DNA from: Spisula solida
Taxonomy: Eukaryota > Mollusca > Bivalvia > Venerida > Mactridae
Assembly (NCBI GenBank): GCA_947247005.1
Contig: OX365953.1
Span: 9,801,001-9,865,000, forward strand
DNA length: 64,000 nucleotides
Direction: 5' to 3'
The position numbers were made by a program, and so were the translations under genes. The stretch's first letter is position 1, and the number at the start of each line of letters is the position of its first letter. Under the pieces are notes generated by a model that was not told the origin of the DNA, made no database searches, and was given only the letters and a program-made list of their open reading frames with translations. Below, one piece after another: positions 11,601 to 24,748 of this stretch.

Positions 11601-13324
11601 ATAACACACGATGTTAACGTTATAACGTTTAATTGTACATGTAATGTGTCTCTTCCTTACCAGTGTCGACATACCACGTCGTAGGTGACGTAATTATAGG
11701 TTAAAAACACAAAGACAAATCTGTCAACACAAAGTTAAAAACAACTGTAATTATTTTATGTTTTAAGCGATTTTAACGTACTAGTGTCGAATTTCAAGGA
11801 TGTCTCGTCAAACAATACAATGATTACGGCTGTTTTTCACTTTGAATAGCCAAATTTTGTCTTGCGTTCTTAGCCTGAAATGAAGGCATACATGTACCAT
11901 GGGGTATGTCCTCGCTGCTTGAGTTACATTTAATCATTCACAGTGAATATCGATGGCACCGTTCAAAATTTAATTTAGATCAAACATCAAATGCACGTAT
12001 TGAAATTACTCAAAATTACCCTACGCAAGCTTATTATCAATTACTACATGCATATATTTTTTAAACTACTGTTACCCATGTGCGTGTTTGTGTTCTTGAA
12101 TTTGGTATAATCTGTTGTTACAAATAAAACCTGACCAAATAAAGAATATTGTATTGTGTGTCATATTGACAAAAATAGCATCCGGGGCGACATATTGCTT
12201 GTTATTATGGTAAATTCTGAAAACAGCTTTAAACTGTAGCCTGAATGTTTTTTCTTGGAACTGTAGCCATAATTGAGAATTAAAAAAAAATTCATATTAG
12301 TGCTATGCAGTGTTACAACATGCATTTTGTTTGTTGCGAAATAGCCTCCGGTATTTTCCGGTAGGTGTAAACATGACTCTTCAATAACGCATGGAGAAGA
12401 TAATACCAGGAAAACGAAAAGGCTTGACACTGTAGTCCGCTCACATTCACATTTTTCCAAGGTTTCACAGGGTAATTAACAAAACGACCAAACTGCGTAG
12501 ATATATACTATCCCTTTGCGTGGTCTGTATTGCATAGAAATTGGTGAAGAAATAAAATTCTTACGCCTGTTTTTCTTTACCAAGTGTGTGTTTTGTTTAC
12601 AAAATTCTTCTTTGGATTGTATTATTTTGTCACGTGGTATTGCTACACTGGTCCAGATGTATGTCGAAAATGAATAAATATCTCAAATATTGTCATGGTG
12701 TTTCGTTGATTTTGTATTTAGATTTTTGCACTGTTGTCTCGCGCGACGTTAAATGCGAAAGTGGACATTTTTTCAGCATTGGAAATCACATTTAAAAATC
12801 GGCTTAATAATGTCAGATCAGTTTTATACCAGATAAAAATAAATAATGGCCTAGATGTATTTCAAATTTAAAATTTCATAACATTGCGAGAAGCGTAAAT
12901 ATTTATTTCATACATACCAAAATAATAAGTACCTCAAAAAGCGGCGAATTTTAGCAAAATTACGCAGTTTACAAATTTCCATTATGGTGGTCGCTTTTAT
13001 CATTTTTTACGCCTTGGCAGTTTAACTTGCGCCATTTTCTATTTGACATCCGAAACGCCTTGCAACAAAATTTCCCGCGATTTGCGCAAGAATTGTTGAT
13101 AATACAAGAAATGCAGTACTTTTACTGACGGAGTTTTGTTACAAATTACATTGCGATATTTGAGTAATTTTCTGCAAACATCAGCTTTAAATTTACATTT
13201 TCTCATCTAAACATAATATCCATTGTAAAGTACGTCGAGTTCGTTTTATAGCTTTATTTTCATACCAAAACATTTATTTTAAGTACATACCGCTTGAACA
13301 ATGCAAAAGACAAAATCGATCTGT
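11601..13324. other. Non-coding stretch
   Basis: No supported gene, RNA or clear repeat. A minus-strand frame at 12161-12460 begins with a signal-peptide-like stretch but has no homology that I recognise. Confidence 0.5.
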
Positions 13325-13440
13325 TGACTAATTTCCAGTGACTCTCAACTTTTGACGTTACGTCAAAAAGATTTTCAAGTAGGCGTAAGAGGGTGATGTG
13401 ATCAATGGTGTCAAATGCCGCTGATAAATCAAGCATGATA
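13325..13440 (-). mobile_element. Reverse transcriptase fragment (LINE remnant)
   Basis: The minus strand reads 'IMLDLSAAFDTIDHITLLRL' followed by 'LENLF', the RT block 2a signature of CR1/Jockey-like LINEs. The frame stays open to about 13325. It is cut off at 13440 where the minisatellite starts, so only about 38 codons remain. Confidence 0.75.
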
Positions 13441-16275
13441 TAACCAGGTATAAATTACGATCTAACCAGGTGGTCTAACTTCAAGTCTAACTTCAGGTCT
13501 AACCAGGTCAAACTTCATGTCTAACCAGGTCAAACTGTAGGTCTAATCAGGTCAAACTTCAGGTCTAACCAGGTCAAACTTCAGGTCTAACCAGGTCAAA
13601 CTTCAGGTCTAACCAGGTCAAACTTCATGTCTAACCAGGTCAAACTGTAGGTCTAACCAGGTCAAACTTCAGGTCTAATCAGGTCAAACTTCAGGTCTAA
13701 CCAGGTCAAACTTCAGGTCTAACCAGGTCAAACTTCATGTCTAACCAGGTCAAACTGTAGGTCTTACCAGGTCAAACTTCAGGTCTAATCAGGTCAAACT
13801 TCAGGTCTAACCAGGTCAAACTACAGGTCTAACAAGGTCAAACTTTAGGTCTAACCCCAGACCTCACCAGATCAAACCAGGTCTAATCAGGTCAAACTTC
13901 AGGTCTAACCAGGTCAAACTTCAGGTCTAACCAGGTCAAACTTCCGGTCTAACCCCAGACCTCACCAGATCAAACCAGGTCTAACTTCATGTCTAACTTC
14001 ATGTCTAACTTCAAGTCTAACTTCAGGTCTAACTTCGTGTCTAACTTCAGGTCTAACTTCATGTCTAACTTCAGGTCTAACTTCAGGTCTAACTTCGTGT
14101 CGAACTTCATGTCTAACTTCATGTCTAACTTCAGGTCTAACTTCAAGTCTAACTTCAGGTCTAACTTCAGGTCTAACTTCAGGTCGAACTTCATGTCTAA
14201 CTTCATGTCTAACTTCAGGTCTAACTTCAGGTCTAACTTCAGGTCTAACCCCAGACCTCATCAGATCAAACCAGGTCTAACTTGAAGTCTAACTTCATGT
14301 CTAACTTCATGTCTAACTTCAAGTCTAACTTCAAGTCTAACTTCAGGTCTAACTTCAGGTCTAACTTCAGGTCTAACTAAAGGTCTAAATTCATGTCTAA
14401 CTTCAGGTCTAACCCCAGACCTCACCAGATCAAACCAGGTCTAACTTGAAGTCTAACTTCATGTCTAACTTCAGGTCGAACTTCATGTCTAACTTCATGT
14501 CTAACTTCAGGTCTAACGTCAGGTCTAACTTCAGGTCGAACTTCATGTCTAACTTCATGTCTAACTTCAGGTCTAACTTCAGGTATAACTTCAGGTCGAA
14601 CTTCATGTCTAACTTCAGGTCTAACTTCAGGTCAAACTTCAGGTCTAACCCCAGACCTCACCAGGTCTAACTTGAAGTCTAACTTCATGTCTAACTTCAT
14701 GTCTAACTTCAGGTCTAACTTCAGGTATAACTTCAGGTCGAACTTCATGTCTAACTTCAGGTCTAACTTCAGGTCAAACTTCAGGTCTAACCCCAGACCT
14801 CACCAGGTCTAACTTGAAGTCTAACTTCATGTCTAACTTCATGTCTAACTTCAAGTCTAACTTCATGTCTAACTTCAAGTCTAACTTCAGGTCTAACTTC
14901 AGGACTAACTTCATGTCTAACTTCAAGTCTAACTTCAAGTCTAACTTCAGGTCTAACTTCAAGTCTAACTTCATGTCTAACTTCATGTCTAACTTCAAGT
15001 CTAACTTCAAGTCTAACTTCATGTCTAACTTCAAGTCTAACTTCATGTCTAACTTCATGTCTAACTTCAAGTCTAACTTCAGGTCTAACTTCATGTCTAA
15101 CTTCAAGTCTAACTTCATGTCTAACTTCAAGTCTAACTTCAAGTCTAACTTCAGGTCTAACTTCAAGTCCAACTTCATGTCTAACTTCATGTCTAACTTC
15201 AAGTCTAACTTCAAGTCTAACTTCAGGTCTAACTTCATGTCTAACTTCAAGTCTAACTTCAAGTCTAACTTCAGGTCTAACTTCAGGTCTAACTTCAAGT
15301 CTAACTTCAAGTCTAACTTCATGTCTAACTTCATGTCTAACTTCAAGTCTAACTTCAGGTCTAACTTCAGGTCTAACTTCAAGTCTAACTTCAAGTCTAA
15401 CTTCAGGTCTAACTTCATGTCTAACTTCAAGTCTAACTTCAAGTCTAACTTCATGTCTAACTTCATGTCTAACTTCAAGTCTAACTTCAGGTCTAACTTC
15501 AGGTCTAACTTCAAGTCTAACTTCAAGTCTAACTTCAGGTCTAACTTCAAGTCTAACTTCAGGTCTAACTTCAAGTCTAACTTCAAGTCTAACTTCAGGT
15601 CTAACTTCAAGTCCAACTTCATGTCTAACTTCATGTCTAACTTCAAGTCTAACTTCAAGTCTAACTTCAGGTCTAACTTCATGTCTAACTTCAAGTCTAA
15701 CTTCAAGTCTAACTTCAGGTCTAACTTCAGGTCTAACTTCAAGTCTAACTTCATGTCTAACTTCAGGTCTAACTTCAGGTCTAACTTCATGTCTAACTTC
15801 ATGTCTAACTTCAAGTCTAACTTCAAGTCTAACTTCAGGTCTAACTTCAGGTCTAACTTCAAGTCTAACTTCAGGTCTAACTTCATGTCTAACTTCAGGT
15901 CTAACTTCAAGTCTAACTTCATGTCTAACTTCAAGTCTAACTTCAAGTCTAACTTCATGTCAAACTTCAGGTCTAACCCAGGACCTCACCAGATCAAACC
16001 AGGTCTAACTTGAAGTCTAACTTCATGTCTAACTTCATGTCTAACTTCAAGTCTAACTTCATGTCTAACTTCAAGTCGAACTTCAGGTCGAACTTCAAGT
16101 CGAACTTCAGGTCTAACCAGATCAAACTTCAAGTCTAACCAGGTCAAACTTCATGTCAAACCCCAGACCTCACCAGATTGAACCAGGTATAACTTCAGGT
16201 CTAATCAGGTCAAACTTCAGGTTAAACAGGTCAAACCAGTTATAACTTCAGGTCTTACCAGGAAATACCTGAAGT
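13441..16275. repeat. Large compound minisatellite (22-bp and 12-bp units, higher-order blocks)
   Basis: From about 13490 to 13960 the unit is 22 bp ('aggtctaaccaggtcaaact' plus two). From 13980 to about 16110 it is a 12-bp unit gtctaacttcaN whose last base is nearly always A, G or T. A separate 'ccccagacctcaccag' spacer recurs near 13855, 13953, 14249, 14412, 14649, 14791, 15977 and 16162 and divides the array into blocks. Within the 12-bp array a rare 'gtcc' variant and its surrounding order of monomers recur 444 bp (37 monomers) apart, at 15167 and 15611. Long frames on both strands (399 and 394 codons) exist only because 12 is a multiple of three. Confidence 0.97.
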
Positions 16276-16879
16276 TATACCTGATATGTTTAACCTATGC
16301 GGCATGATTGTATAGCTTAAGATATCTGTATTATTCATTGACAACAGATTAAACATGGATACTCTTGATTAATTTATAACAAGGTTGAATTATTGAATTA
16401 GATGATAAGAGTTTGTCAAATTAGTTACTTCATTAAACGGTAGATACTGGAATTTTGTTTTCTATTTACCTTATTTATTCTAAAACAGTGTTTTGTCTTG
16501 GTGTTAAAGTCCAACCGAGTTCATTTTATTTTATTATCTGCGAGCAGATATCTTGGAATAATATAAAATATATATCACATCTACACTATGAATATCCAAG
16601 ACAGGGATCTGACTTCATGACTGGCCCTCGTATACCAAACTCAACATTATGTCCAATATTTTAAACAAGCCGAATTCAATGATTTAATTTGTATTGCACA
16701 CGTCACGGGAATATCATATAATTTATAAAAACACAATTTTATCAAATTCCGTACACAAGGTTGCCTGTGTCGAGCATATAATAACGGCTACCTACGACAA
16801 ATCTGAAAAATGTTTTGGCCCAAATATTTTTAACATATTATATCTTGACAAATTCTACCTGTCTCATTCAACTATTATC
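16276..16879. other. Non-coding stretch
   Basis: AT-rich, nothing supported. It starts right after the minisatellite edge 'acctgaagttatacctga', a small palindrome made from array units. Confidence 0.5.
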
Positions 16880-17575
16880 AGACGTAGGCTTCCGGTAACT
16901 GGGAGAATTCCCCAGAACATATGTCGGGACTATGCCAAGGTACACGATGCGAACTTATCAGCGATAAGGAATTACACATTTGTTTATGTCTCTCGATACT
17001 ACCGATCTTCTTGCATCCCTTGGATGCCTAGCGCATAAGTTTACATGGTAACTGGTATTCCCGAGTCTCTGTAGCGCTTCTGTGATGCCTTCCCGGGTTA
17101 TTCCCGACATGACAGCGCGAATACATCGGGTAAAAATATGCATGCATTGAATTTCCCTGACGTATGTACATGTACTCGCGTTTTCACAAGATGTCTCAAG
17201 ATTCCCTAAAACGTTCACGAAGCTTACCCGAGACACCCGATGCCTTCCCTGAGATCAATTGGATCATAGACGCCTGCTAAGCTATTAAATCCACCGGAAG
17301 TACATCCCCGAGGAAGAGGAATTGACGCATAACGTCTAGAGCACATCGAGAGTTTTTGCAATACATCCCGATACTCCTTGATCATCATGATTCCTCCTGA
17401 TGTCACAACTTGTCTGATGACTTCCCCAATACTTCCCCTAGACCACGAGCAACCTGTTTACGATGCCTCCCGAATCTCAGTTGGGAGTTCATCCCCTAGA
17501 CAAAGACATACGCAATGGGAAATGTATATGCTTCAAGCGTCTCAATTGATACCTCGTGGCGTTAAGAGACCATAA
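16880..17575. repeat. Motif-rich region, possibly a decayed transposon end (weak partner at 60.66-60.96 kb)
   Basis: Dense in 'cccga' and 'ttccc' words. The order 'gattcctcc...gatg', 'cttcccctagaccacg', 'ttacgatgcctcccga' resembles 60830-60890 ('gattcctccgatg', 'cttcgactagaccacg', 'cgatctatgcctcgag'). No coding domain recognised. The match is diverged and may be partly chance. Confidence 0.35.
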
Positions 17576-20500
17576 CACGACTGAAAACCTCAAGGCGAAG
17601 AACAGTAAAGGCCAAACCTGAGGAAAAACGGAATCAATGAAGAGAACTGAATGATAAATAAGTAAGGCATCCTTCGCTTGAAGCACCCAAAGCATTAAAA
17701 TGACCCTCGCATCTTTTAATGACATTTGGCATACTTTGCGTCTTTTCGTTGTCGTCTGTACATTGTGGTAGCTTTCTCTTACAACAAGCTCGTTCTTTCT
17801 TAGTGACTTCTCTGACAGTGTTCGCAAACTAAAGAAAGGTAACTTAGCGAGTATCGACTTTGGGTTTACTCATTAGCAAGATGCAATCATTTGATTGTGG
17901 CATGGGCATACTGGTATCAGGACCAGATGTAATTCGACGCATCGGACAACGTTTTCTACCTCGTTTGAATCCAAGTTGTGTAGTCTTTATTGATCAGCTT
18001 ATGATTCGTAAAGTCACAATAGAAACGTTCAAAAAGGAAATTACTCATATAAGCATTCAATACCGTCCTAATCACCATTACTTACTTCACATTGCTACTG
18101 ATTAAAATTGCAACAAACTGTATTAACTAAGGCTTTATAAACATTATGAAAGTACGGACAAGTCAGGGTACGAAAGAAATGACCTGCAATTGGCTAAGAA
18201 TAACGTTTTCGTGTTCTTCAATACGACTCTATACATACAAGTAAAAGAACATACGTATACCCGGTAGTTTGTTAACAAATACCAACTTATTAATTAAGAG
18301 GTTAATATACCAGGCGACATTTTACGTTGACGGCACTACATGTTTTCTTTGATTGGAATTGGTATAATTTGTATAATAACGGTAGAAACTACTGTGGTTT
18401 GCCGATGATTATAAGAATAAATAATACAGTTCTAAACGTCCTGTACAAACATATATTGTGTAATGAGACATAGTTATTGCATTTTTTATAATTATTAAAA
18501 GGCACTGCTTGTTTATCACTCAGATATAGATCCTTATTTGGACGCTTTTTGTCCGATACATGTTCAATACATTATCAATATTTATAAATATGCAAATTAG
18601 TTAATAAGCATAATATTTAAGTAAGTCAAAATCAATTTCCACGAATAAATCATATTTGGATATAAGGAATATGTTTAATGAGTGTTTAATGTTGATTCTG
18701 ACTGTATTGAGATTTTTACGTTCTGGTTTAAATTTACCCCACCCACCTTTGGCGGTCATTCTCGGTGGAAATAAATTATATTTATCGATAAAAATATACA
18801 TTTAACGAAAGCCCTATGTATTCTCATGATTTTGGTACAATTTGGATCTTAAAATAATAGAAATAAGGAAGATATGGCATACATTTGTCAACTATACTAG
18901 TAGATTTTTAACGAAAATTTACCAATTTTTGACTTCCTCATTAATATTCATGAGTATGCAATTGTGATAATTTGCATAAAATCATTGAAAATGAAGAACC
19001 AATCCATTAGCTTCATTTTGATACCATTTTGACCATTCTACCTGTAGAATTAGCCAAGATATGGGGCAATTTCAAGTTGATGTATGCTATATGCACTTAA
19101 TTGACCTTTGACCTCATTTATGACCTTCACAGAGGGTTTTGCGCGTGGCATCCACCCAAACCATATACAACTGGTATTGGGCAATTCAAATATGGTATTG
19201 AAACACTTCTACTAAAAATGCCATGGGCCATGAAAAATAAGCGACTTTTGTGCCGATGGACTCCCAACTATTCACAGTCAAAGCATTACATGCACAAAGC
19301 AAACCACGCGTGTTTGCAATGAAGGTACACCGTAGATTATTTATGAAAATATAATAACGTATTCAATTCAATTTGGTACACACAGAGATATACTAAACCA
19401 CTCATTTATACGACCTTAGTAATGTATCCTATTGATAAGATCAACTCCCATATACTAACGTTTCTACCGTGACGTTTATTTAAAAGATTATGTTTAAAGC
19501 AACACTGTCTAAACGCCCATTTATATTAAACCAAATCACTTAAAATTTCAACTTGTTTATTCAATTGTACGGCCCCAGAACATCCCATTCCATGCGGCCA
19601 CGTGATGACCTTTGAGTGCGTGATGACATTGATCAACTACATTGTGCTCTTAACACGAGTGGCACAAAAATTCCTTGAAGTCTGAGAGAGGCCCGAAACA
19701 GTCATAGTAGCCGAAATTACTCGATTGCACCAAAAAAAACCCACTCCTGCTTACATACACGACCCGATATTTTGGCTCCGATCGCCATATTTATTTGTAC
19801 AAAGGGAGACTTATGTATACAAACTTGTATCGACCGCGTAGTAGAGTTATTTGTTCTTGTATTAAGGATTTTTGGTTAACTGGGTTGCCGTTACTTATAT
19901 TTATATATCACGGGCGGTGATATAACAGACTGAAGGTGACACCACTTTATAAATGGCAGTTTTCACCTAGACGTACATATAATGTTATATAAAACCATTT
20001 ACATTAGATCCGGTGAATCTGCCTAAGTTGGCATCATAGTTGATATGGAATAAAGTATGCTTATTACCGCCGCTGGTTTCCAACGCTATAATAAGGTTTA
20101 AAATAGCGATGTGATTGAAGCGGGTATCCAGTTGTTCAGGTAAGCTATTTGTTCTTTTTTTACAAGAAACCTTTAGTGTTTAGCGCGTATGTTGCTCACT
20201 AAGACGAGATTTAGATTTATAGCAAATATGTACTTTCAAACATCCAATTTAATTAAATCATGCTGTTTACCAAATATAAAGGTCACTATAATCTGAATAA
20301 CACAATTTATAATAAATGGTAAAATTTTAGTAGTACCAAAACATTTATTATTTAATTTGTATACTGGTAGAAATGATACAACATTCTCAAATCAGTGGGA
20401 AACCTTTTATCTCATGCGTCGAAAATAAATTATAAATGGTTAAAGATACCATTCGTTCATATTTTTCTGATGTATAAATACCTATCATGTCGTTATTTTT

Positions 20501-20618
20501 TCTTTCGTAAGCATAATTTAAAAATGTACCACACCCACCACCTGCTGACCGCTGACTTTTGTTCAGCGTTTGAGTTGGAGGAAAAAATCATTCCCAATCT
20601 AGAAACACTTTTAAAAGG
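17576..20618. other. Non-coding stretch
   Basis: No exon or repeat that I can support. Open frames at 17489-17827 (minus) and 17860-18105 (plus) have no recognised domain or splice signals. Confidence 0.45.
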
Positions 20619-20782
20619 ATGGATAACTATAACTTATCTAATCTAATTGAAATAATTTTAGATTATAAAGTAAAAAATATAAATCTAAAAGAAAAAAACA
20701 GTGTATTAGAAAAGAAATTGAAAGACAAAGATATAGAATGTGAAAAGAAGGTATATTTTCTTTTAATATCATGTTCAATTTA
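20619..20782 (+). CDS. Possible short coiled-coil exon (unrecognised)
   Basis: An ATG opens a lysine-rich frame starting 'MDNYNLSNLIEIIL' with heptad-like 'VLEKKLKDKDIECEKK', followed by a possible GTATAT donor at about 20750; without splicing it stops at 20782. The base composition is AT-rich and the helix could be a chance result of AAA/GAA codons. No homologue recognised. Confidence 0.18.
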
Positions 20783-22554
20783 ATACCTAGTTCTATATGA
20801 CAGCACTGTCTGACATCACCTCCTGACATCACTCATTCACCTCCTGACATCACTCATTCACCTCAATCACGTGACCAATGTTCGAAATATACCGGTTTCG
20901 CGTGAGAGTCATTCGACTATGAGATCAGTGCGACCGGAAGTATAGCTGACACATTTTATGCGGTACACAAGTGCTAATCATCAGTCGTGATAATTGTCTG
21001 CCGAGGCGTAAAAAAAAGTCCTGGCGAGTTTAAATTCGGAGCACGCGGTCATGTTTTTGGGGGTTTTTTATAAAAGAAACGAACACTTTCCAAATATACT
21101 TGATGATTCGCAGTTTTAAACGTCCTCTACTATATGTATTATCGTAGATTTTTCGACGCATATATAGATTGCTTCCGTGCGTGGGATGCGCCGTACGTTG
21201 GTACTAACATGCGGTCAAGTTTAATTGTTTATTTTCATTATATATAGGCCTATATATTGATTTATACATTAGAAAATACGTTCACATAAATTTATGTATT
21301 AAGTTACGTATTTTACACTATTAACGTACGTTCGATAGAGATCTGTAAACGTTATCTATATATAGTCTTTGTTAAAAGAACATGCGTCCATAGTCAGCTT
21401 TTGCAAAGATCTAAAATTGTTCGTTGAGGTATTTGGATTTTGTTTCTTTCAATGTTTATGGGAGAATTGAATATATGAAATGACACTCTGACCCCTGAAA
21501 AAGTCCATTTACCCTTGGGTTTTGAAATCAGCTTTAGATGGAGCCGCTGCATAATTATGTACATGTTGTTTTCATTATATTTGATTTTGTTGATGTTGCC
21601 AACCCACACAGTGCTAAGAATTAATACCTGTGCTGAGATTCCATCTATCATGATCATGTTGATAGGACTCTAGGCTACCCTGAGGTCCCAGGTTCAAATC
21701 TCCGCTAGACACTGGAAATCACAGAACTGATTTTCTGAGTTTCTCACCAAATTACAGAAGCATTCTTGTGTGTATCGGTGCTTTAATTACTTGGGGCATG
21801 TAAAAGAAAGATGGGAGTCTATTTGGAAAGAGCTAGGGTAGCGCACCCGGTTTCCTAGTGTAACAAACTGACTCTTCCCTCGAACTCGGAGGTCGTTGTC
21901 TGATCTAGCAGGGAAAAATCAATGACAATGCACTTACCACCGTCTCAGTCAATCACAAACGACAACATGGACCTGTCAGACTAAATTCTGTAACAATACC
22001 TGGTGTCACAAATCCCATCTGATTGCAATCCAATGATCGAATGCTTATCTGCTTGAAGGAATCTTATGGTCATTGGGGGTATTGTAGAGCATCGGGTAGA
22101 GACAGGAGTAATTTTAAGAGTCTTTTGATAATATTCATTGCTACTAATTGGCCCGTCCGCATGATATGCATAGACATAAAGCCCCAAAGACAGGGAAGTC
22201 GCCCAGCGTCAGGGTGATTTGTGACCCAGTTATTTATAAGAGATAACATAAATCTGTGGATAAATAAGGAAACTATATATTATAAAATAAACATTTAATT
22301 CAGATAATAAATGAAAATTTGATAAAATTAGTACAATTTCTTACTAAGCGATAACACTTGAGTTATTTGAGTTATATAATCAAACAAGTTCAACAACTAT
22401 CAGAACTATCCCCCACAGATCATTGAATGTTATAAATTCTCTGAATACATGTACTCCATGACTAGGCCATTTACATTCAAATCAAACCAATGGATATAAG
22501 GAGAAAAGCGTGGAAAAAACTGTGTGACACCCTGATATCTAGCGAATAATCAAC
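20783..22554. other. Non-coding stretch
   Basis: A tandem 'acctcctgacatcactcattc' pair sits at 20816-20861. A box B-like 'aggttcaaatctcc' at 21690 may be another tRNA-like remnant. Otherwise nothing supported. Confidence 0.45.
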
Positions 22555-23480
22555 CCCTCGTCTACTGGGTTGAGTAGGCCCCTACCTTCTGGGTTGAGTA
22601 GGCCTCCACCTACTGGATTTAGTAGGCCCCCACCTTCTGGGTTTAGTAAGCCCCACCTTCTGGGTTTAGTAGGCCCCCACCTACTGGATTTAGTAGGCCC
22701 CCGCCTACGGGGTTGAGTAGAGCCCCAACCTACTGGGTTGAGTAGAGCCCCCGCCTACTGGGTTTAGAAGGCCCCCGCCTATTGGGTTTTGTAGGCCCCC
22801 ACCTACTAGTTTAAGTAGAGCCCCCCGCCTTCTGGGTTTAGTAGGCCCCCGCCTACTACGTTAAGTAGAGCCCCCACCTACTGGGTTGAGTAGAGCCCCC
22901 GCCTACTGGGTTAGTAGAGTCCCAACATACAGGATTAAGTAGAGCCCCCGCCTACTGGGTTTAGTAGAGCCCCACCTACCGTGTTTAGTAGGCCCGCCTA
23001 TTTGGTTTAGTAGAGCCCCCCGCCTACTGGGTTAGAGTCCCAACATAAATACAAATACAATATTTATTTTAAGTCGGATACATTTACAAATTTGTATTAA
23101 GTAGAGGCCCCCGCCTTCTGGGTTAGAAGAGTCCCAACTGGATTAAGTAGAGCTCCCGCCTACTGGGTTTAGTAGAGCCCCACCTACTGTTTAGTAGGCC
23201 CGCCTATTTGGTTAAGTAGAGCCCCCCGTTTACAGGGTTAGTAGAGTCCCAACAAAAATACAAATACAATATTTATTTTAAGTCGGATACATGTTCAATA
23301 CTGGATTAAGTAGAGCCCCCCGCCTACTTGGTTAGTAGAGTCCCAACATACTGGATTAAGTAGAGCACCCGCCTACTGGGTTTACTAGAGCCCCACCTAC
23401 TGTGTTTAGTAGGCCCGCCTATTTGGTTAAGTAGAGCCCCCCCGCCTACTGGGTTAGTAAAGTCCCAACATAAATACAAT
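22555..23480. repeat. 24-26-bp tandem array interrupted by retroposon-tail inserts
   Basis: Over thirty imperfect copies of a unit like 'gtagagcccccgcctactgg' plus 'gttta'. Early copies are 24 bp (taggcccc), later ones about 26 bp (tagagcccc). Two full copies (about 23045-23082 and 23256-23293) and one partial copy (23473-23489) of the tail motif seen at 8420 lie within the array after 'agtcccaaca'. The interrupted stretch has therefore been duplicated as part of a larger unit. Confidence 0.9.
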
Positions 23481-23909
23481 ATTTATTAGTTTCAGGACAG
23501 CCTTCAATGCTGTTAACTTTAGGTGCATTTCATATAGTGCTGTCCAGACATACCCGATAGGGGTTGAACACTTGTTAAAATTCCTAGCGTTCGATTTTAC
23601 ATTTTGTCTTAGTAATTTACCTGCTGGATTTATTCTGTCCAATCAGCAATTATATGTCTCTCAGGGTAAAGGATAAACACGAGTCCAAACGTGCTAACCC
23701 TATTGAGTTGGATTACAGCACATGTAATAGGATTGATTTCTTTAACTATGCTCATTTTTAAAATGTCCAAATTTTGAATATTTAAAATTAAACGTCCCAA
23801 GTTCACAGCGTATAAACCAAATCACTGTACGACTTATTGGGATACTATACAATTCAACCTGTATTACTTGTTGTGAGTAAAAACACATGATTTCCGATAA
23901 CTGTATGAC

Positions 23910-24177
23910 TTATTGCAAGACTATACAATTCAACATGTATGCCTTATTGCGATTACTGGAAGTTGACTCGATTATGCACTGTGGAGTTCCTACTTTGTAG
24001 CTGCACTGCCCAAGATTTGGCATTTCATTTGTTGATAACATTTCTGTCTTTGTCGGGATAGTTTGGATATTATCGTTCAAATGTATACGAAATCCGAAGA
24101 TAATGATGCAAATAGTCAACAGGATTCCTGCTCCATACACTGACGTACAGCTGCCTGTCAAGTTCGATTCATCGACT
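23910..24177 (-). CDS. Possible terminal exon with one membrane segment (unrecognised)
   Basis: A minus-strand frame follows a potential acceptor ('ttggacag'). It encodes a hydrophobic segment 'GAGILLTICIIIFGFRI' and a cysteine-containing tail with 'GQCSYKVGTPQC' before a stop at 23910. Codon use looks ordinary and no repeat is evident, but there is no homologue that I recognise and no confirmed upstream exon. Confidence 0.2.
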
Positions 24178-24574
24178 TCTGTCCAACTTTAAACGGATTG
24201 ACCCTATATGAATTGTTCTTCATTACGAATACCAGTTTCGTAGAATTGATCTCCAACAGCTGTCTTGCTGTTCTATCAACCTTGCAAGAGGCCATTCATT
24301 AACAAGGAAGAGCCAAAGGAATTGAGAGAGTATTCTGAAAGAAAATTAAACCAAAACATTTTGGTATACCTACTTGTGTTTAATGATTAACACTTTTTGG
24401 AGTTATAAGGCTCATTATATGTATCCCGCTTATATAGGGGAGACACGTTATCAAACAATCTACAAATAGAAAAAAAACATTTATCATCTTTTTGTATCAA
24501 TAACCAAAACATACCATCACAGGATTGACTTTCAATAATGTTGAACACACAATATTATATTTTTGAGGTTTTAA
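24178..24574. other. Non-coding stretch
   Basis: AT-rich; nothing supported. Confidence 0.5.

Positions 24575-24748
<174 letters not shown>

Noticed and set aside
14774..16013. Two overlapping 394-399-codon frames on opposite strands
   Set aside because: They consist only of 12-bp minisatellite units (SNFK/SNFR/SNFM and KLDL/KLDM); the frame is open because the unit is a multiple of three.
13441..16275. CRISPR-like regular array
   Set aside because: Units are contiguous with no unique spacers, the genome is animal, and there are no cas genes.
17860..18105. 81-codon plus-strand frame ('VSGPDVIRRIGQRFLP')
   Set aside because: Looks protein-like in places, but I recognise no family, and there is no splice or repeat context to support it.
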